A DNA stretch of 64,000 nt. Origin: Panacagrimonas sp. GTDB taxonomy: Bacteria > Pseudomonadota > Gammaproteobacteria > Nevskiales > Nevskiaceae. The stretch spans positions 62,001 through 126,000 of the forward strand of contig NZ_JAJFBP010000003.1 in assembly GCF_020697055.1 (NCBI RefSeq), read 5' to 3'. This document shows positions 1 to 9,469 of this stretch, in pieces (position 1 is the first letter of the stretch; the number at the start of each line of letters is the position of its first letter). The position numbers and the translations under genes were made by a program. The notes below the pieces were generated by a model that was not told the DNA's origin, made no database searches, and saw nothing but the letters and a program-made list of their open reading frames with translations.

Positions 1-177
1 GTCGGCGGCGCGGTGGGTGGCGTCACCAGCGGCGTCGGCGGCGTGCTCGGTGGCGGCGCCAATGCCAACGTCGGACTGTCGGCCGGTGGTTCGGCTTCAG
101 GCAACGCGGGTGCGACCGGAGGCAATGCCGGCGGTTCGGCCACGGTCGATGCCGAGGCGGGCGCCAGCAAGCAGTAG
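1..177 (+). CDS. C-terminal end of a Gly/Ala-rich protein (partial)
   Basis: Reading frame 1 is open from the window edge to a TAG at 175-177 and gives 58 residues made almost only of Gly, Ala, Ser, Val and Asn, ending in GASKQ. The start lies outside the window. The composition suggests a low-complexity tail of a surface or secreted glycine-rich protein, but no domain is visible and I do not assign a function. A strong terminator follows 15 bases after the stop, which supports this as a genuine gene end. Confidence 0.6.
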   Translation, partial: VGGAVGGVTSGVGGVLGGGANANVGLSAGGSASGNAGATGGNAGGSATVDAEAGASKQ

Positions 178-192
178 GCGTTCGCGGATCAC

Positions 193-223
193 AAAAAAGG
201 CCGGGCATCGCCCGGCCTTTTTT
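193..223. terminator. Bidirectional intrinsic terminator
   Basis: A perfect inverted repeat (AAAAAAGGCCGGGC, a short loop, GCCCGGCCTTTTTT) carries an A tract on one side and a T tract on the other, so it can act in both directions. It sits between the Gly-rich gene ending at 177 and the convergent peroxidase gene ending at 244, and serves both. Confidence 0.9.
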
Positions 224-243
224 GTTTCATGCGCAGCGCCGGG

Positions 244-720
244 TCAGAGCAGCTCGGCGACGTCCTTGGCGATCGATTCGGGCTTGTCGGTCGGCGCGTA
301 GCGCTTGACCACCTTGCCGGACTTGTCGACCAGGAACTTGGTGAAGTTCCACTTGATCGCGTCCCAGCCCAGCACGCCACCCTGCTCGTCCTTGAGGTGC
401 TTGTAGAGCGGATGCGCGTCGTCGCCGTTGACCTTGACCTTGGCGAACATCGGGAAGCTCACGTCGTAGTTGAGCGAGCAGAAATTCTTGATCTCGTTTT
501 CGTCGCCGGGTTCCTGGTGACCGAACTGGTCACAAGGAAAGCCAAGGATCACCAGGCCCTTGTCCTTGTATTGGCGGTACAGCGCCTCGAGCCCTTTGTA
601 CTGCGGCGTGAAGCCGCACTTGCTGGCGACGTTGACGACCAGCAGCACCTTGCCCTGGTAGTCGGCCAGGCTCTGGTCGGTCCCGTCGATGTTCCGCGCC
701 GTGAAGTCGTACACGCCCAT
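244..720 (-). CDS. Glutathione/thioredoxin peroxidase (GPx family)
   Basis: This 158-residue protein has the thioredoxin-like fold sequence of the GPx family and probably reduces hydroperoxides in the cytoplasm. The peroxidatic Cys is C35 in NVASKCGFTPQ. Gln69 (GHQEPG) and Trp124-Asn125 (KWNF) complete the catalytic tetrad. C63 (FPCDQFG) and C81 (FCSLNYDVSFP) match the extra cysteines of thioredoxin-dependent GPx, so thioredoxin is the more likely reductant. There is no signal peptide. It lies 44 bases downstream of the lipoprotein gene on the same strand and may be co-transcribed with it. Its 3' end meets the bidirectional terminator. Confidence 0.93.
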   Translation of the reverse strand: MGVYDFTARNIDGTDQSLADYQGKVLLVVNVASKCGFTPQYKGLEALYRQYKDKGLVILGFPCDQFGHQEPGDENEIKNFCSLNYDVSFPMFAKVKVNGDDAHPLYKHLKDEQGGVLGWDAIKWNFTKFLVDKSGKVVKRYAPTDKPESIAKDVAELL

Positions 721-764
721 GCTGGAACCCTCTCATGCGATCGCGGAGACGCTCCGCGTTCGGA

Positions 765-1772
765 TCAGTATCCCAGCTTCCGCGGCAACGAAACCAGCCC
801 GTGGATCTTGTTCTGCACCAGCATGCGCAGCGGCTCGTACACCGGCACGAGGTAGCGCGGCGGCAGGTTGTCGAGGTCCTTGGGCAGCTGCGCATTGGGC
901 AGGTCGCCGATGCTGCGCTCGCCGTCCGGCGCGATCGGATACACCAGCTGCGCCGGCGTGCCGACGAGGCGATAGAACTGCAGCGTCGAAAACACCGCGG
1001 CATTGCGACCGCGCGTGTACAGGCCCGAACCGTTGAGCTTGCGACCGCCGATGAGCTGGCCGTCGCCGATCGTGGCGTAGCTGACCACGATCAGCATGGC
1101 CAGGCGGTTCTGCTTGATGATCCCGTCGAACTCGCGCTGGTAGTCCGGCCCGAACGTGTTGCCGTTCCAGGTCGAGGCCCACGTGGCGGCGTCGCGGCGC
1201 AGCAGGCCGGTGGGGTTGACGGTGACCGGCTGGTAGGGCGTCTTGGTGAGCAGGTTCTTGCGCAGCTCCTCCATCACGTAGCCGCTGAAGTCGTACTGCA
1301 CGTTGTAGCTCTGCTCGTCGCCACCCACGCCGAAGCTGGAAGCGCGGACGTGCTTGAGTTCGTTGCCGAGCAGGCTCATGACGCCGACGCGGCCGGCCAT
1401 CGGCGCGATCACGGCGCTCTCGGAAGGGCGCACGAGCGCCGGAGCCGTCGCGACCTTGGTCATGCGCGGGGTGGCGTCCGCCACGCCGCCTTCGGCGATC
1501 GCGCGGCGACGCGGATCGTTGCCCAGGGTGCGGCTTTCCTCCTCGAAGCCGCGCGGGGTGCTGCCGGCGGTCGGACGGCGGACCTCGCGCTGCGGTGCGG
1601 CCGCTTCCTGCTCGATCGGCGGTAGCTCGGCGCTGACCGTGAGGATCTCCTCGGATTCCGAGCGGTAAGCCTCGGGGTTGTCCGGGTTCGCCTCATTCTT
1701 CTTGAACGGAAACATCGAGCAGCCGGCCATCACCAGCACGGCTGGAACCATCCAGATGCCACGAGCACGCAT
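765..1772 (-). CDS. Uncharacterised outer-membrane-type lipoprotein
   Basis: I chose the ATG at 1772 because GGAGGGG lies just upstream and the product then begins with a lipoprotein signal peptide, MRARGIWMVPAVLVMAGC, with lipobox VMAGC (mature Cys at residue 18). The frame stays open upstream to 1808, but that start lacks a Shine-Dalgarno and would extend the signal. The mature protein is about 318 residues. A charged, disordered-looking region of about 100 residues precedes a more structured C-terminal half (roughly residue 125 onward). I do not recognise the family. It is probably anchored in the outer membrane, since the +2 residue is Ser rather than Asp. Confidence 0.75.
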   Translation of the reverse strand: MRARGIWMVPAVLVMAGCSMFPFKKNEANPDNPEAYRSESEEILTVSAELPPIEQEAAAPQREVRRPTAGSTPRGFEEESRTLGNDPRRRAIAEGGVADATPRMTKVATAPALVRPSESAVIAPMAGRVGVMSLLGNELKHVRASSFGVGGDEQSYNVQYDFSGYVMEELRKNLLTKTPYQPVTVNPTGLLRRDAATWASTWNGNTFGPDYQREFDGIIKQNRLAMLIVVSYATIGDGQLIGGRKLNGSGLYTRGRNAAVFSTLQFYRLVGTPAQLVYPIAPDGERSIGDLPNAQLPKDLDNLPPRYLVPVYEPLRMLVQNKIHGLVSLPRKLGY

Positions 1773-1929
1773 TGAAATCCCCTCCAGAGGTACGACGCGG
1801 GCCTGCATGGGCCCTTGGTCGTTTCATTCTTATGCAACGCATGACGCGCCCGTACGGTTTCCGTCTGGGCGGCGTCAGATTCCCGACGAGGAGACTACGC
1901 TGTCAGGTATCCCCTGAGTCGGACCGTCG

Positions 1930-1951
1930 GGCGCCCCCTCCCCGGGGCGCC
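1930..1951. terminator. GC-rich hairpin downstream of the acyl-CoA dehydrogenase
   Basis: GGCGCCCC and GGGGCGCC form an 8-bp stem with a six-base loop, about 20 bases past the end of the minus-strand dehydrogenase gene. There is no T tract, so it may be a weak or Rho-assisted terminator, or an mRNA 3'-end stabiliser. In the rest of the gap 1773-1970 I see no gene. Confidence 0.45.
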
Positions 1952-1970
1952 GTCCGGCGGACAGCATCGA

Positions 1971-3719
1971 TCAGAAATTCGCGGCCTCGAGCGCCATCTG
2001 GTTCTCGGTGGGCGCGCGCACCGTGCCGAGCAACGCGGCCACCTGCGGCAGCATGCGCGTGACGAAGAACTCGGCCGTCGCCTTCTTGGACTCGCGGTAG
2101 CCCGCCTCCGGGTGCCTGGCGACCGCCTTGACCATGCGCAGCCAGTTCCAGCCCAGGTAGGTCAGCGCGAACGCACGCTGGAAATCGACGGCAGCGAAGC
2201 CGGCGGCGTCGGGCGCCGTCTTGAACGAATCGATCAGGTACTTGGTCGCCGATTCCAGTTCATCCACCGCGCGGCCCAGCGGGCGCGTGATCCAGCCCAG
2301 CGGCGCTTCGGCATTGAGCTCGGCGCGAACCGCGGAGAAGAAGCGCTGCGCCAGTCGGCCGTTGTGCATGAGCAGCTTGCGCCGCACCAGGTCCATCGCC
2401 TGGATGCCGTTGGTGCCCTCGTAGAGGCACAAGATCTTGGCGTCGCGCGCGATCTGCTCGACGCCGTGCTCCTTGATGAAACCGTGACCGCCGTAGGTCT
2501 GGATCGCCATGCTCGCCAGTTCGACGGCGCTGTCCGTGCAGAAGGCCTTGACGAGCGGCGTGTTCAGATCGACCCAGTCCTGCGCTTCCTCGCGCACCTT
2601 CTCGTCGGGATGGTGGTGCGACACGTCGACCCAGAACGCGGTCTCGTAGGCCAGCACGCGCGCGCCTTCGGTGGTCGCCTTCATCGTCAGCAGCATCCGG
2701 CGCACGTCGGGGTGCTCGATGATCTCGGGCTTGCCGTTGAAGGCGCGACCCTGCTTGCGGTCGATGGCGTAGCGGATCGCGTTCTGCGTGGCCAGTTCGC
2801 ACTGACCCAGGCCCTGGAAGCCGACCATGATGCGGGCCAGGTTCATCATCACGAACATGTTCTGGATGCCGGTGTTCGGCGCACCGACCATCCAGCCTCG
2901 TGCTCCGTCGAACTGCAGGACGCAGGTGCACGAGCCGTTGATGCCCATCTTGTGTTCGATGGCGGCGGCGACGACCTTGTTGCGCTCGCCGAGCGAGCCG
3001 TCCTTGTTCACCAGGAATTTGGGCACGACGAACGTCGACAGGCCCTTGACCCCCGGCGGCGAGTCCGGGAGCCGCGCGAGCACGAAGTGGATGATGTTGT
3101 CCGCCATCGTGTGCTCGCCGGACGTGATGAAGATCTTCTGGCCTTCGATCGAGAACGAGCCGTCGCCGTTGGGCGTGGCCTTGGTCTTGGCCGCACCCAC
3201 GTCGGAACCGGCATGCGCCTCGGTGATGCACATCGTGCCGCTCCACTCGCCGGTGGAGAGCTTGGGCAGGTAGGTCTGCTTGATCTCGTCGGACCCGTTG
3301 GCGTAGATCGCCTCGAAGCAGCCGGTGGTCAGGCCCGGGTACAGCGCGAAGGCCACGTTGGCCGAGCACAGCATTTCCTCGACGACCTTCGACAGCGTGT
3401 AGGGCAGCCCCTGGCCGTCGTACTGCGTGGTGTTGCACAGGCTCATCCATCCCGCCTGCGAATACAGCTTGTAGGCCTCGGCGAAGCCCGGCGGCACCGT
3501 GACCACGCCGTCCTTGACCTTGCAGCCGATCTGGTCACCGGTGTGGTTCAGCGGGGCGATCTGCCCCTCGATCAGCTTGGCCGCTTCTTCGGCCAGTCCC
3601 AGCAGCACGTCGGGCGTGGCTTCCTCGAACGCGGGGATCTCTTTGGCCAGGCGGCCCACGTCCAGCACGTCACCGAGGACGAAGTTGATCTCGCGCATCG
3701 GCGCGGTGTAGGTGGCCAT
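1971..3719 (-). CDS. Acyl-CoA dehydrogenase (DmdC-like, long form)
   Basis: This 582-residue flavoenzyme is about 200 residues longer than classical acyl-CoA dehydrogenases. It matches the long form with an extra N-terminal segment and a C-terminal extension, the group that includes 3-methylmercaptopropionyl-CoA dehydrogenases. Visible signatures are CITEAHAGSDVG and FITSGEHTMADN (FAD and substrate region), TYGGHGF, and LYEGTNGIQAMDLVRRKL, whose Glu is the expected catalytic base. It catalyses alpha,beta-dehydrogenation of an acyl-CoA, feeding electrons to ETF. Substrate length cannot be read. The gene stands alone, with ATG at 3719 and a 128-base gap to rlmKL. Confidence 0.88.
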   Translation of the reverse strand: MATYTAPMREINFVLGDVLDVGRLAKEIPAFEEATPDVLLGLAEEAAKLIEGQIAPLNHTGDQIGCKVKDGVVTVPPGFAEAYKLYSQAGWMSLCNTTQYDGQGLPYTLSKVVEEMLCSANVAFALYPGLTTGCFEAIYANGSDEIKQTYLPKLSTGEWSGTMCITEAHAGSDVGAAKTKATPNGDGSFSIEGQKIFITSGEHTMADNIIHFVLARLPDSPPGVKGLSTFVVPKFLVNKDGSLGERNKVVAAAIEHKMGINGSCTCVLQFDGARGWMVGAPNTGIQNMFVMMNLARIMVGFQGLGQCELATQNAIRYAIDRKQGRAFNGKPEIIEHPDVRRMLLTMKATTEGARVLAYETAFWVDVSHHHPDEKVREEAQDWVDLNTPLVKAFCTDSAVELASMAIQTYGGHGFIKEHGVEQIARDAKILCLYEGTNGIQAMDLVRRKLLMHNGRLAQRFFSAVRAELNAEAPLGWITRPLGRAVDELESATKYLIDSFKTAPDAAGFAAVDFQRAFALTYLGWNWLRMVKAVARHPEAGYRESKKATAEFFVTRMLPQVAALLGTVRAPTENQMALEAANF

Positions 3720-3847
3720 GACGTGCTCCTGGTTCGGAATCGAATGATGAGAATCGGCGGAGAAGGCTAGTAAGGGCGAGAGGGCGACGCAATGCCCCTA
3801 CCCGGCCGGGCAGGCGAGAGATTCGGACAGCGCTCGTCGAGCCTGAC

Positions 3848-6139
3848 TCAGGTCACGCCGCGACACACGCGCCACGCGCGATGCGCGGGCGGCGGTCGTC
3901 GGAAATCCTCGTCGAGGCTCTGCGCGGTGATGTCCTCGCACTCGAGACCCTCGACCGCGGCGGGATCGAGCTTGAAGCGACGCTTGTTGGTGGAGAAGTA
4001 CAGCGTGCCGCCCGGCGCCAGGACACCCGCCGCCAGGCGGATCAGCTCGGGATGATCGCGCTCGACGTCGAACACGCCTTCCAGCTTCTTCGAGTTGGAG
4101 AACGTGGGCGGATCGCAGAACACCAGGTCGAAGCGCTGCGACGGGTCCTCCACCGCCGTGCGCAGCCAGGCCATGCAGTCGGCGCGCGCGGTCAGGTGTG
4201 GTGCCGGCGGCGGCTCGGATCGGCGTCGACCGCTGCCGCCGCGCCACGGGCCGCTGGTTTCGCGCGGCGCCGGCGAAGTCCACTCGCCGACCTCGAAGCC
4301 GTTGAGCCGCAGGTTGCGACCGGCCCAGTGCAGGTAGGTGTTCGACAGGTCCACCGACAGCGTCTGGCGCGCGCCGCCGAGCGCGGCCTGGACGCTGGCG
4401 GCGCCGGTGTAGCAGAACAGGTTGAGCACGCGCCGGTCCTGCGCTTCGCGGCGTAGCCGCAGCCGCATCGGCCGGTGATCGAGGAACAGGCCGGTGTCCA
4501 TGTAGTCGTCGAGGTTCACCAGCAGCTTGCAGCCCTGCTCGTCGATTTCGAGCACGCGCAGGCTGTCGCCCTGCTTTTCGTACTGCGCGCTGCCGCGCTG
4601 CACCGCGCGCTGCTTGAAGTGCAGCCGCGAGGCCGGCAGCGCATAGGCCGCCTGCAGGTCGGCGAGCGCTTCGCGCAGCCGCTTCTCGGCCTTGACCGGA
4701 TCGATGGTCTTGGGTGCCGCGTATTCCTGCACGTGCAGATGCACGTCGCCGCCGATCGCCTCGTACACGTCGACCGCCAGCGCGTAGTCGGGCAGGTCGG
4801 CGTCGTACACGCGATAGCAGGTAACGCCGGTGCGCCGCGCCCACTTGCCCAGGTGCTTGCGGTTCTTGGCCAGGCGATTGGCGAATTCCGAGGGGGCGCG
4901 CGCGACTGCAGGTGCTGCAGGCGCGATGGGCGCCACGTCCTGAGCGGTATCCGCAGCGGTCGCGCTCACCGGTGCGATGCGGTCCCCCACCTGGAACTGC
5001 AGCAGCTTGCAGAGCAGATCGCCGTTGTAGAACGAGTGCATCGCATCGGCGCGCAGGCCGATGCGCGGACCCAGGTCCGGGCGGGAGGTGAGCACCGCCG
5101 CGCGCCATCCGGTGAAGTGCGACTTCAGCGTCCCGCCGAGCAGCGAGTACAGCTTGATCACTTCGCCTTCCGCGGCCATGCGCTCGCCGTAGGGCGGATT
5201 GGTGACCATCAGTCCCGGACGTTCGTGCTCGATCGGCCGCGATTCCAGCAGGTCGCCGACCTCCCAGACGATGGCGTCCTTCAGGCCCGCGTTGAGCGCG
5301 TTCTTGCGCGCAAAGGTCAGCACCCGTCCGTCCAGATCGCGGCCGCGCAGCGCTGGCAGGCGCTTGAGGCCCTGGTCGCGGCGCGATTGCGCGTCGCGTT
5401 TGAGCGCGTGCCAGATCGCCGGAACGTGGTCGAGCCAATGCTCGAAGCCGAAGCGGTCGCGCATCAGGCCGGGCGCGATGTCCGCGGCCATCCACGCGCC
5501 TTCGATCAGGAACGTGCCCGAGCCGCACATCGGATCGAGCAGCGGTCCGCCCTCGGCGGCGATCTGCGGCCAGCCCGCGCGCAGCAGGATCGCGCAGGCC
5601 AGGTTCTCCTTGAGCGGCGCCTCGCCGGTGCCGCCGCGATAGCCACGCCGGTGCAGGCTCTCGCCGGAGAGGTCGAGGCTCAGGTTCGCCTGTTCGCGGT
5701 CCAGGTGGACGTGGATGCGCACGTCGGGCGCGTCGGTGTTCACGTCGGGCCGGCGCCCGAACCTGTCGCGGAACGCGTCGGCGATCGCGTCCTTCACCTT
5801 GAGGCCGGCGTAATGCGTATGGGTCACCGCCGGCGAGTGGCCGGCGACCGCGATCGAGAACGTCGACTCCGGCGCGAACAGCTCGGGCCAGTCGACGGTA
5901 CGGGCGCCGGCGTAGAGCGTGTCGGCATCGGTCAGGGGGAACGTGGCCAGCGGCAGCAGCACGCGGCTGGCCAGGCGTGACCAGAGGCACGCGCGATACG
6001 CCAGGTCGGCCGGGCCGCTGCAGGCGACGCCGCCCCGGCGTTCCTTGGCTTCGGTCGCACCCAGGGCCGAAAGCTCGGTGACCAGCAGCGGTTCGAGGCC
6101 GCGCGGACAGGTCACGAACAGCGTCAAGGTCTCGGTCAT
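3848..6139 (-). CDS. rlmL: Bifunctional 23S rRNA methyltransferase RlmKL
   Basis: The 763-residue protein fuses a THUMP domain (about residues 1-160), a first methyltransferase with the NPPYGERM catalytic motif (m2G2445), and a C-terminal methyltransferase (m7G2069) with LNLFCYTGAASVQAA and FCDPPTFSNSKK. This is the normal length and order for the fused gammaproteobacterial enzyme. A low-complexity Arg/Pro/Gly stretch near residues 640-675 interrupts the second catalytic domain and looks like a lineage-specific loop. The alternative frame that is open to 6302 is a shadow. It is divergent from yajC, with about 105 bases between starts. Confidence 0.93.
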   Translation of the reverse strand: MTETLTLFVTCPRGLEPLLVTELSALGATEAKERRGGVACSGPADLAYRACLWSRLASRVLLPLATFPLTDADTLYAGARTVDWPELFAPESTFSIAVAGHSPAVTHTHYAGLKVKDAIADAFRDRFGRRPDVNTDAPDVRIHVHLDREQANLSLDLSGESLHRRGYRGGTGEAPLKENLACAILLRAGWPQIAAEGGPLLDPMCGSGTFLIEGAWMAADIAPGLMRDRFGFEHWLDHVPAIWHALKRDAQSRRDQGLKRLPALRGRDLDGRVLTFARKNALNAGLKDAIVWEVGDLLESRPIEHERPGLMVTNPPYGERMAAEGEVIKLYSLLGGTLKSHFTGWRAAVLTSRPDLGPRIGLRADAMHSFYNGDLLCKLLQFQVGDRIAPVSATAADTAQDVAPIAPAAPAVARAPSEFANRLAKNRKHLGKWARRTGVTCYRVYDADLPDYALAVDVYEAIGGDVHLHVQEYAAPKTIDPVKAEKRLREALADLQAAYALPASRLHFKQRAVQRGSAQYEKQGDSLRVLEIDEQGCKLLVNLDDYMDTGLFLDHRPMRLRLRREAQDRRVLNLFCYTGAASVQAALGGARQTLSVDLSNTYLHWAGRNLRLNGFEVGEWTSPAPRETSGPWRGGSGRRRSEPPPAPHLTARADCMAWLRTAVEDPSQRFDLVFCDPPTFSNSKKLEGVFDVERDHPELIRLAAGVLAPGGTLYFSTNKRRFKLDPAAVEGLECEDITAQSLDEDFRRPPPAHRAWRVCRGVT

Positions 6140-6244
6140 CCGGCCATGATCGCAGGTTGCATGGGCAAGACCAGAGCTCCTGCAGCCCGCGTGGCATAAT
6201 CCGCGGCCATTTTTTACCCGCCCGCGCGGCGCAAGCCTTCCTCC

Positions 6245-6580
6245 ATGAGCCTTCTCGATTTCGTCTTGAGCCCCGCCTACGCCCAGGCCGCGCCGGCCGC
6301 ACCCAACCCGCTGCTGCAGTTCGCGCCGCTGGTGGTGCTGATCGTCATCTTCTATTTCATGCTCATCCGTCCGCAGATGAAGCGGAACAAGGAACAGCGC
6401 CAGATGCTCGGGGCGCTGGCCAAGGGCGACGAGGCGGTCACCAACGGCGGCATCGCCGGCAAGATCGTGAACATCGGCGAGAACTACATTTCCCTTGAAG
6501 TGTCGGACGGGGTCTCCATCAAGATCCAGAAGGGCGCGATCTCGTCGGTGCTGCCCAAGGGAACCCTGAAGAATCTCTGA
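6245..6580 (+). CDS. yajC: Sec translocon accessory subunit YajC
   Basis: The 111-residue protein has one transmembrane helix (about residues 24-42, FAPLVVLIVIFYFMLIRP) followed by the conserved RPQMKRNKEQ segment and a small cytoplasmic domain. YajC associates with SecDF and SecYEG in the inner membrane. It is the first gene of yajC-secD-secF, as in most gammaproteobacteria, although the usual queA-tgt upstream genes are absent. A -10-like CATAAT at 6195-6200 precedes it, without a clear -35 at standard spacing. Confidence 0.95.
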   Translation: MSLLDFVLSPAYAQAAPAAPNPLLQFAPLVVLIVIFYFMLIRPQMKRNKEQRQMLGALAKGDEAVTNGGIAGKIVNIGENYISLEVSDGVSIKIQKGAISSVLPKGTLKNL

Positions 6581-6652
6581 TCAATCCGAAGCGGGCGGCG
6601 CTGACGCGTCGCCTGCTTCCTTTCGTTCGGCTGGATCGAATTCGCCCCTCCG

Positions 6653-8512
6653 ATGCGCCCTTACGCCACCTGGAAGTACGTCACCTTGCTGCTGGTGCTG
6701 TTGATCAGCGGCGTCTACGCGGCGCCCAACCTGTTCGGCGAGCAGCCGGCCGTGCAGATTTCGCAGGACACCGGTGAGCCACTGACCGCCGATTTCGGCC
6801 AGAAAGTGGAGGAGGCGCTGAAGTCCGCCGGTCTGACCGCCGAATCCGCGGCACTGGAAAAGGGCCAGTACGTCGTGCGGTTCGCGTCGGAGGACGAGCA
6901 GCTCAAGGCCAACGACGCGCTGAAGAAGTCGCTGGGCAACGCGTACGTGGTGGCGCTCAACCTCGCGCCGCGCACACCCGACTGGCTGCGCAGTCTCGGC
7001 GCCAAGCCCATGGCGCTGGGCCTGGACCTGCGTGGCGGCGTGCACTTCCTGCTCGAGGTCGACGTCGAGGAAGTGCGCAAGAAGGCGATCGAGAATTTCG
7101 TCACCGAGATTCCGGCGGCGCTGCGCAAGGAGAACATCCGCTACAGCGGCCGGCGCCAGGACGGCGGCGACGTGGTGCTGGATTTTGCCGACTCCGAGAA
7201 ACTGGGCGCGGCGCGAAAACTGATCGCCAGCGAGTTCCGCGAACTGCAGATCGTGGCCGACGACAAATCGCCGCTGACGCTGCGCGTGCGCATCACCGAT
7301 GCCGAGGCCAAGCGCATCCAGGACTTCGCGGTCCAGCAGAACCTCGTGACGCTGCGCAACCGCGTCAACCAGCTCGGCGTGGCCGAGCCGGTCGTCCAGC
7401 GCCAGGGTTCCAATCGCATCCTGGTGCAGCTGCCGGGCGTTCAGGACACCACGCGGGTGAAGGACCTGCTCGGCGCCACCGCGACGCTCGAATACCGCGC
7501 GGTCATCGAAGAGGCCGACGCCGAGGCGGTCGCGTCCAGCGGCGTCGCGCCGGTCGGTACCGAGCTGTACTACACGCGCGAAGGCCGACGCCCGGTGCTG
7601 CTCAAGAAGGAGGTCATCGTCTACGGCTCGCAGATCGTCGATGCGCAGCCGACGGTCGACGAGAACAACTCGCCCGCCGTGTCGGTGACGCTCGACGGCG
7701 GCGGCGCCAAGAAGATGTTCGAGTTCACCACGCACAACGTCGGCAAGCCGATGGCGGTGCTGTTCCTCGAACGCCAGGTGGTGACCAGCTACAACGCCAA
7801 GGGCGAGCCGGTGCGCTCGCATCGCGACATCAAGGAAGTCGTGTCGATCGCCAGCATCCGCGGCGTGTTCGGCAAGCGCTTCCAGACCACCGGACTCGAG
7901 AGCAAGGAAGCGCACGATCTGGCGCTGCTGATCAAGGCCGGCGCGCTGGCCGCGCCGGTCGACATCGTCGAGGAACGCACCGTCGGTCCGAGCCTGGGCG
8001 CCGACAACATCAAGCGCGGCTTCCAGGCGGCGATGCTGGGCCTGGCGATGGTCGCGGCGTTCATGGTGTTCTATTACCGCGTGTTCGGCGTGTTCGCGAT
8101 CCTGGCGCTGACGCTCAACCTGCTCATGCTGGTCGCCGGCCTGTCGTTGCTGCAGGCCACGCTGTCGATGCCCGGCATCGCCGGCATCGTGCTCACGATG
8201 GGCATCGCGGTGGACGCGAACGTTCTGATCTACGAACGCATACGTGAGGAACTTCGCAACGGCATGAAGCCGCACGCGGCGATCGAGGCAGGGTACGACC
8301 GCGCGTTCCTGACCATCGCCGACGCCAACGTGACCACGCTGGTGGCCACCGTCGTCTTGTTCGCCTTCGGCACCGGTCCGGTGAAGGGCTTCGCCGTCAC
8401 GCTGACGCTCGGCATCCTGGCCTCGCAGTTCACCGCGATCGTGGGATCGCGTGCGCTGTCGCACCTGGTGTTCGCCAGGCGCGCGCGCATGACCGACCTG
8501 CCGATCTGGTGA
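6653..8512 (+). CDS. secD: Protein translocase subunit SecD
   Basis: The 619-residue inner-membrane protein starts with an N-terminal helix (YVTLLLVLLISGVYAAPN) and has a large periplasmic P1 region, including LGLDLRGGVHFLLEVD. The C-terminal RND-type helices contain GMAVDANVLIYERIREE-like residues near 8200. SecD and SecF form the proton-driven complex that pulls preproteins out of SecYEG. The start is the ATG at 6653, 72 bases after yajC, with a poor Shine-Dalgarno. Length and motif order are typical. Confidence 0.97.
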   Translation: MRPYATWKYVTLLLVLLISGVYAAPNLFGEQPAVQISQDTGEPLTADFGQKVEEALKSAGLTAESAALEKGQYVVRFASEDEQLKANDALKKSLGNAYVVALNLAPRTPDWLRSLGAKPMALGLDLRGGVHFLLEVDVEEVRKKAIENFVTEIPAALRKENIRYSGRRQDGGDVVLDFADSEKLGAARKLIASEFRELQIVADDKSPLTLRVRITDAEAKRIQDFAVQQNLVTLRNRVNQLGVAEPVVQRQGSNRILVQLPGVQDTTRVKDLLGATATLEYRAVIEEADAEAVASSGVAPVGTELYYTREGRRPVLLKKEVIVYGSQIVDAQPTVDENNSPAVSVTLDGGGAKKMFEFTTHNVGKPMAVLFLERQVVTSYNAKGEPVRSHRDIKEVVSIASIRGVFGKRFQTTGLESKEAHDLALLIKAGALAAPVDIVEERTVGPSLGADNIKRGFQAAMLGLAMVAAFMVFYYRVFGVFAILALTLNLLMLVAGLSLLQATLSMPGIAGIVLTMGIAVDANVLIYERIREELRNGMKPHAAIEAGYDRAFLTIADANVTTLVATVVLFAFGTGPVKGFAVTLTLGILASQFTAIVGSRALSHLVFARRARMTDLPIW

Positions 8513-8522
8513 GGGACTCCCG

Positions 8523-9452
8523 ATGAGATTCTTTGCGAAAGTCCCGAACATCAATTTCATGGCCCAGCGCAAGACGGGCCTGTGGGTGTCGGGAATCCTC
8601 ACCATCGCCGTGCTGCTGCTGCTGATCTTTCGCGGCCTGAATTTCGGCATCGACTTCACCGGCGGCGTGCTGGTGGAAGTCAGCTACCCGGAGACGGTGG
8701 AGCTCGACGATGTCCGCGGCGCGCTGGGCAAGGGCGGCTACGAGCGCGCGGTGGTGCAGTACTTCGGCACCACGCACGACGTGCTGATCCGGCTGCCGCC
8801 CGCCGCCGACACCGACCAGTCCAAGGTCAGCAACGCGATCCTCGATGCGCTGGGCAGCGAGATGCAGGGCATCCAGTTGCGGCGCGTGGAGTTCGTCGGA
8901 CCGCAGGTGGGTCAGGAGCTGACCGAAAAGGGCAGCCTGGCGATGCTGTTCGCGTTCCTCGGGATCATGGCGTACATCGCCTTCCGCTTCGAATGGAAGT
9001 TCTCGGTGGGCTGCGTCGCCGCGCTGGTGCACGACGTGCTGATGACGCTGGGCTTCCTGTCGCTGTTCCAGGTGGAGTTCGACCTCACCACGCTCGGCGG
9101 CATCCTCGCGCTGATCGGCTACTCCAACAACGAGACCGTGGTCATCTACGACCGCGTGCGCGAGAACCTGATCAATCAGCGTCGCGCGGGCATCCACGAA
9201 GTGGTGAACCTGTCCATCAACCAGACGCTGCTGCGCTCGATCATCACGCACTTGACCACGCTGCTGGTGCTGACCGCGTTGTTCGTGGTCGGCGGCGCGA
9301 GCGTGCACAGCTTCTCGGTGGCGCTGATCTTCGGTGTGATCGTCGCGACCTACTCGTCGATCTACATCTCGACGGGCTTGGCGATCCTGCTGGGCATCAA
9401 GCGCGAAGACCTGCTGCCGCCGAAGGAAGAGGGCGAGAAAGAGGTCGTCTGA
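8523..9452 (+). CDS. secF: Protein translocase subunit SecF
   Basis: The 309-residue partner of SecD has six expected helices, the LNFGIDFTGGVLVEV periplasmic motif, and GYSNNETVVIYDRVREN in the fourth transmembrane region. It starts 10 bases after secD with GAGGGA upstream, so the pair is surely one operon. The short charged C-terminal tail (KEEGEKEVV) is normal. The gene ends in an intergenic repeat that separates it from the convergent phospholipase gene. Confidence 0.97.
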   Translation: MRFFAKVPNINFMAQRKTGLWVSGILTIAVLLLLIFRGLNFGIDFTGGVLVEVSYPETVELDDVRGALGKGGYERAVVQYFGTTHDVLIRLPPAADTDQSKVSNAILDALGSEMQGIQLRRVEFVGPQVGQELTEKGSLAMLFAFLGIMAYIAFRFEWKFSVGCVAALVHDVLMTLGFLSLFQVEFDLTTLGGILALIGYSNNETVVIYDRVRENLINQRRAGIHEVVNLSINQTLLRSIITHLTTLLVLTALFVVGGASVHSFSVALIFGVIVATYSSIYISTGLAILLGIKREDLLPPKEEGEKEVV

Positions 9453-9469
9453 GTTGGGCGGCGGCGTAC

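Noticed and set aside
6581..8659. 692-codon minus-strand frame over secD
   Set aside because: Shadow of secD; no start signal and no recognisable domain.
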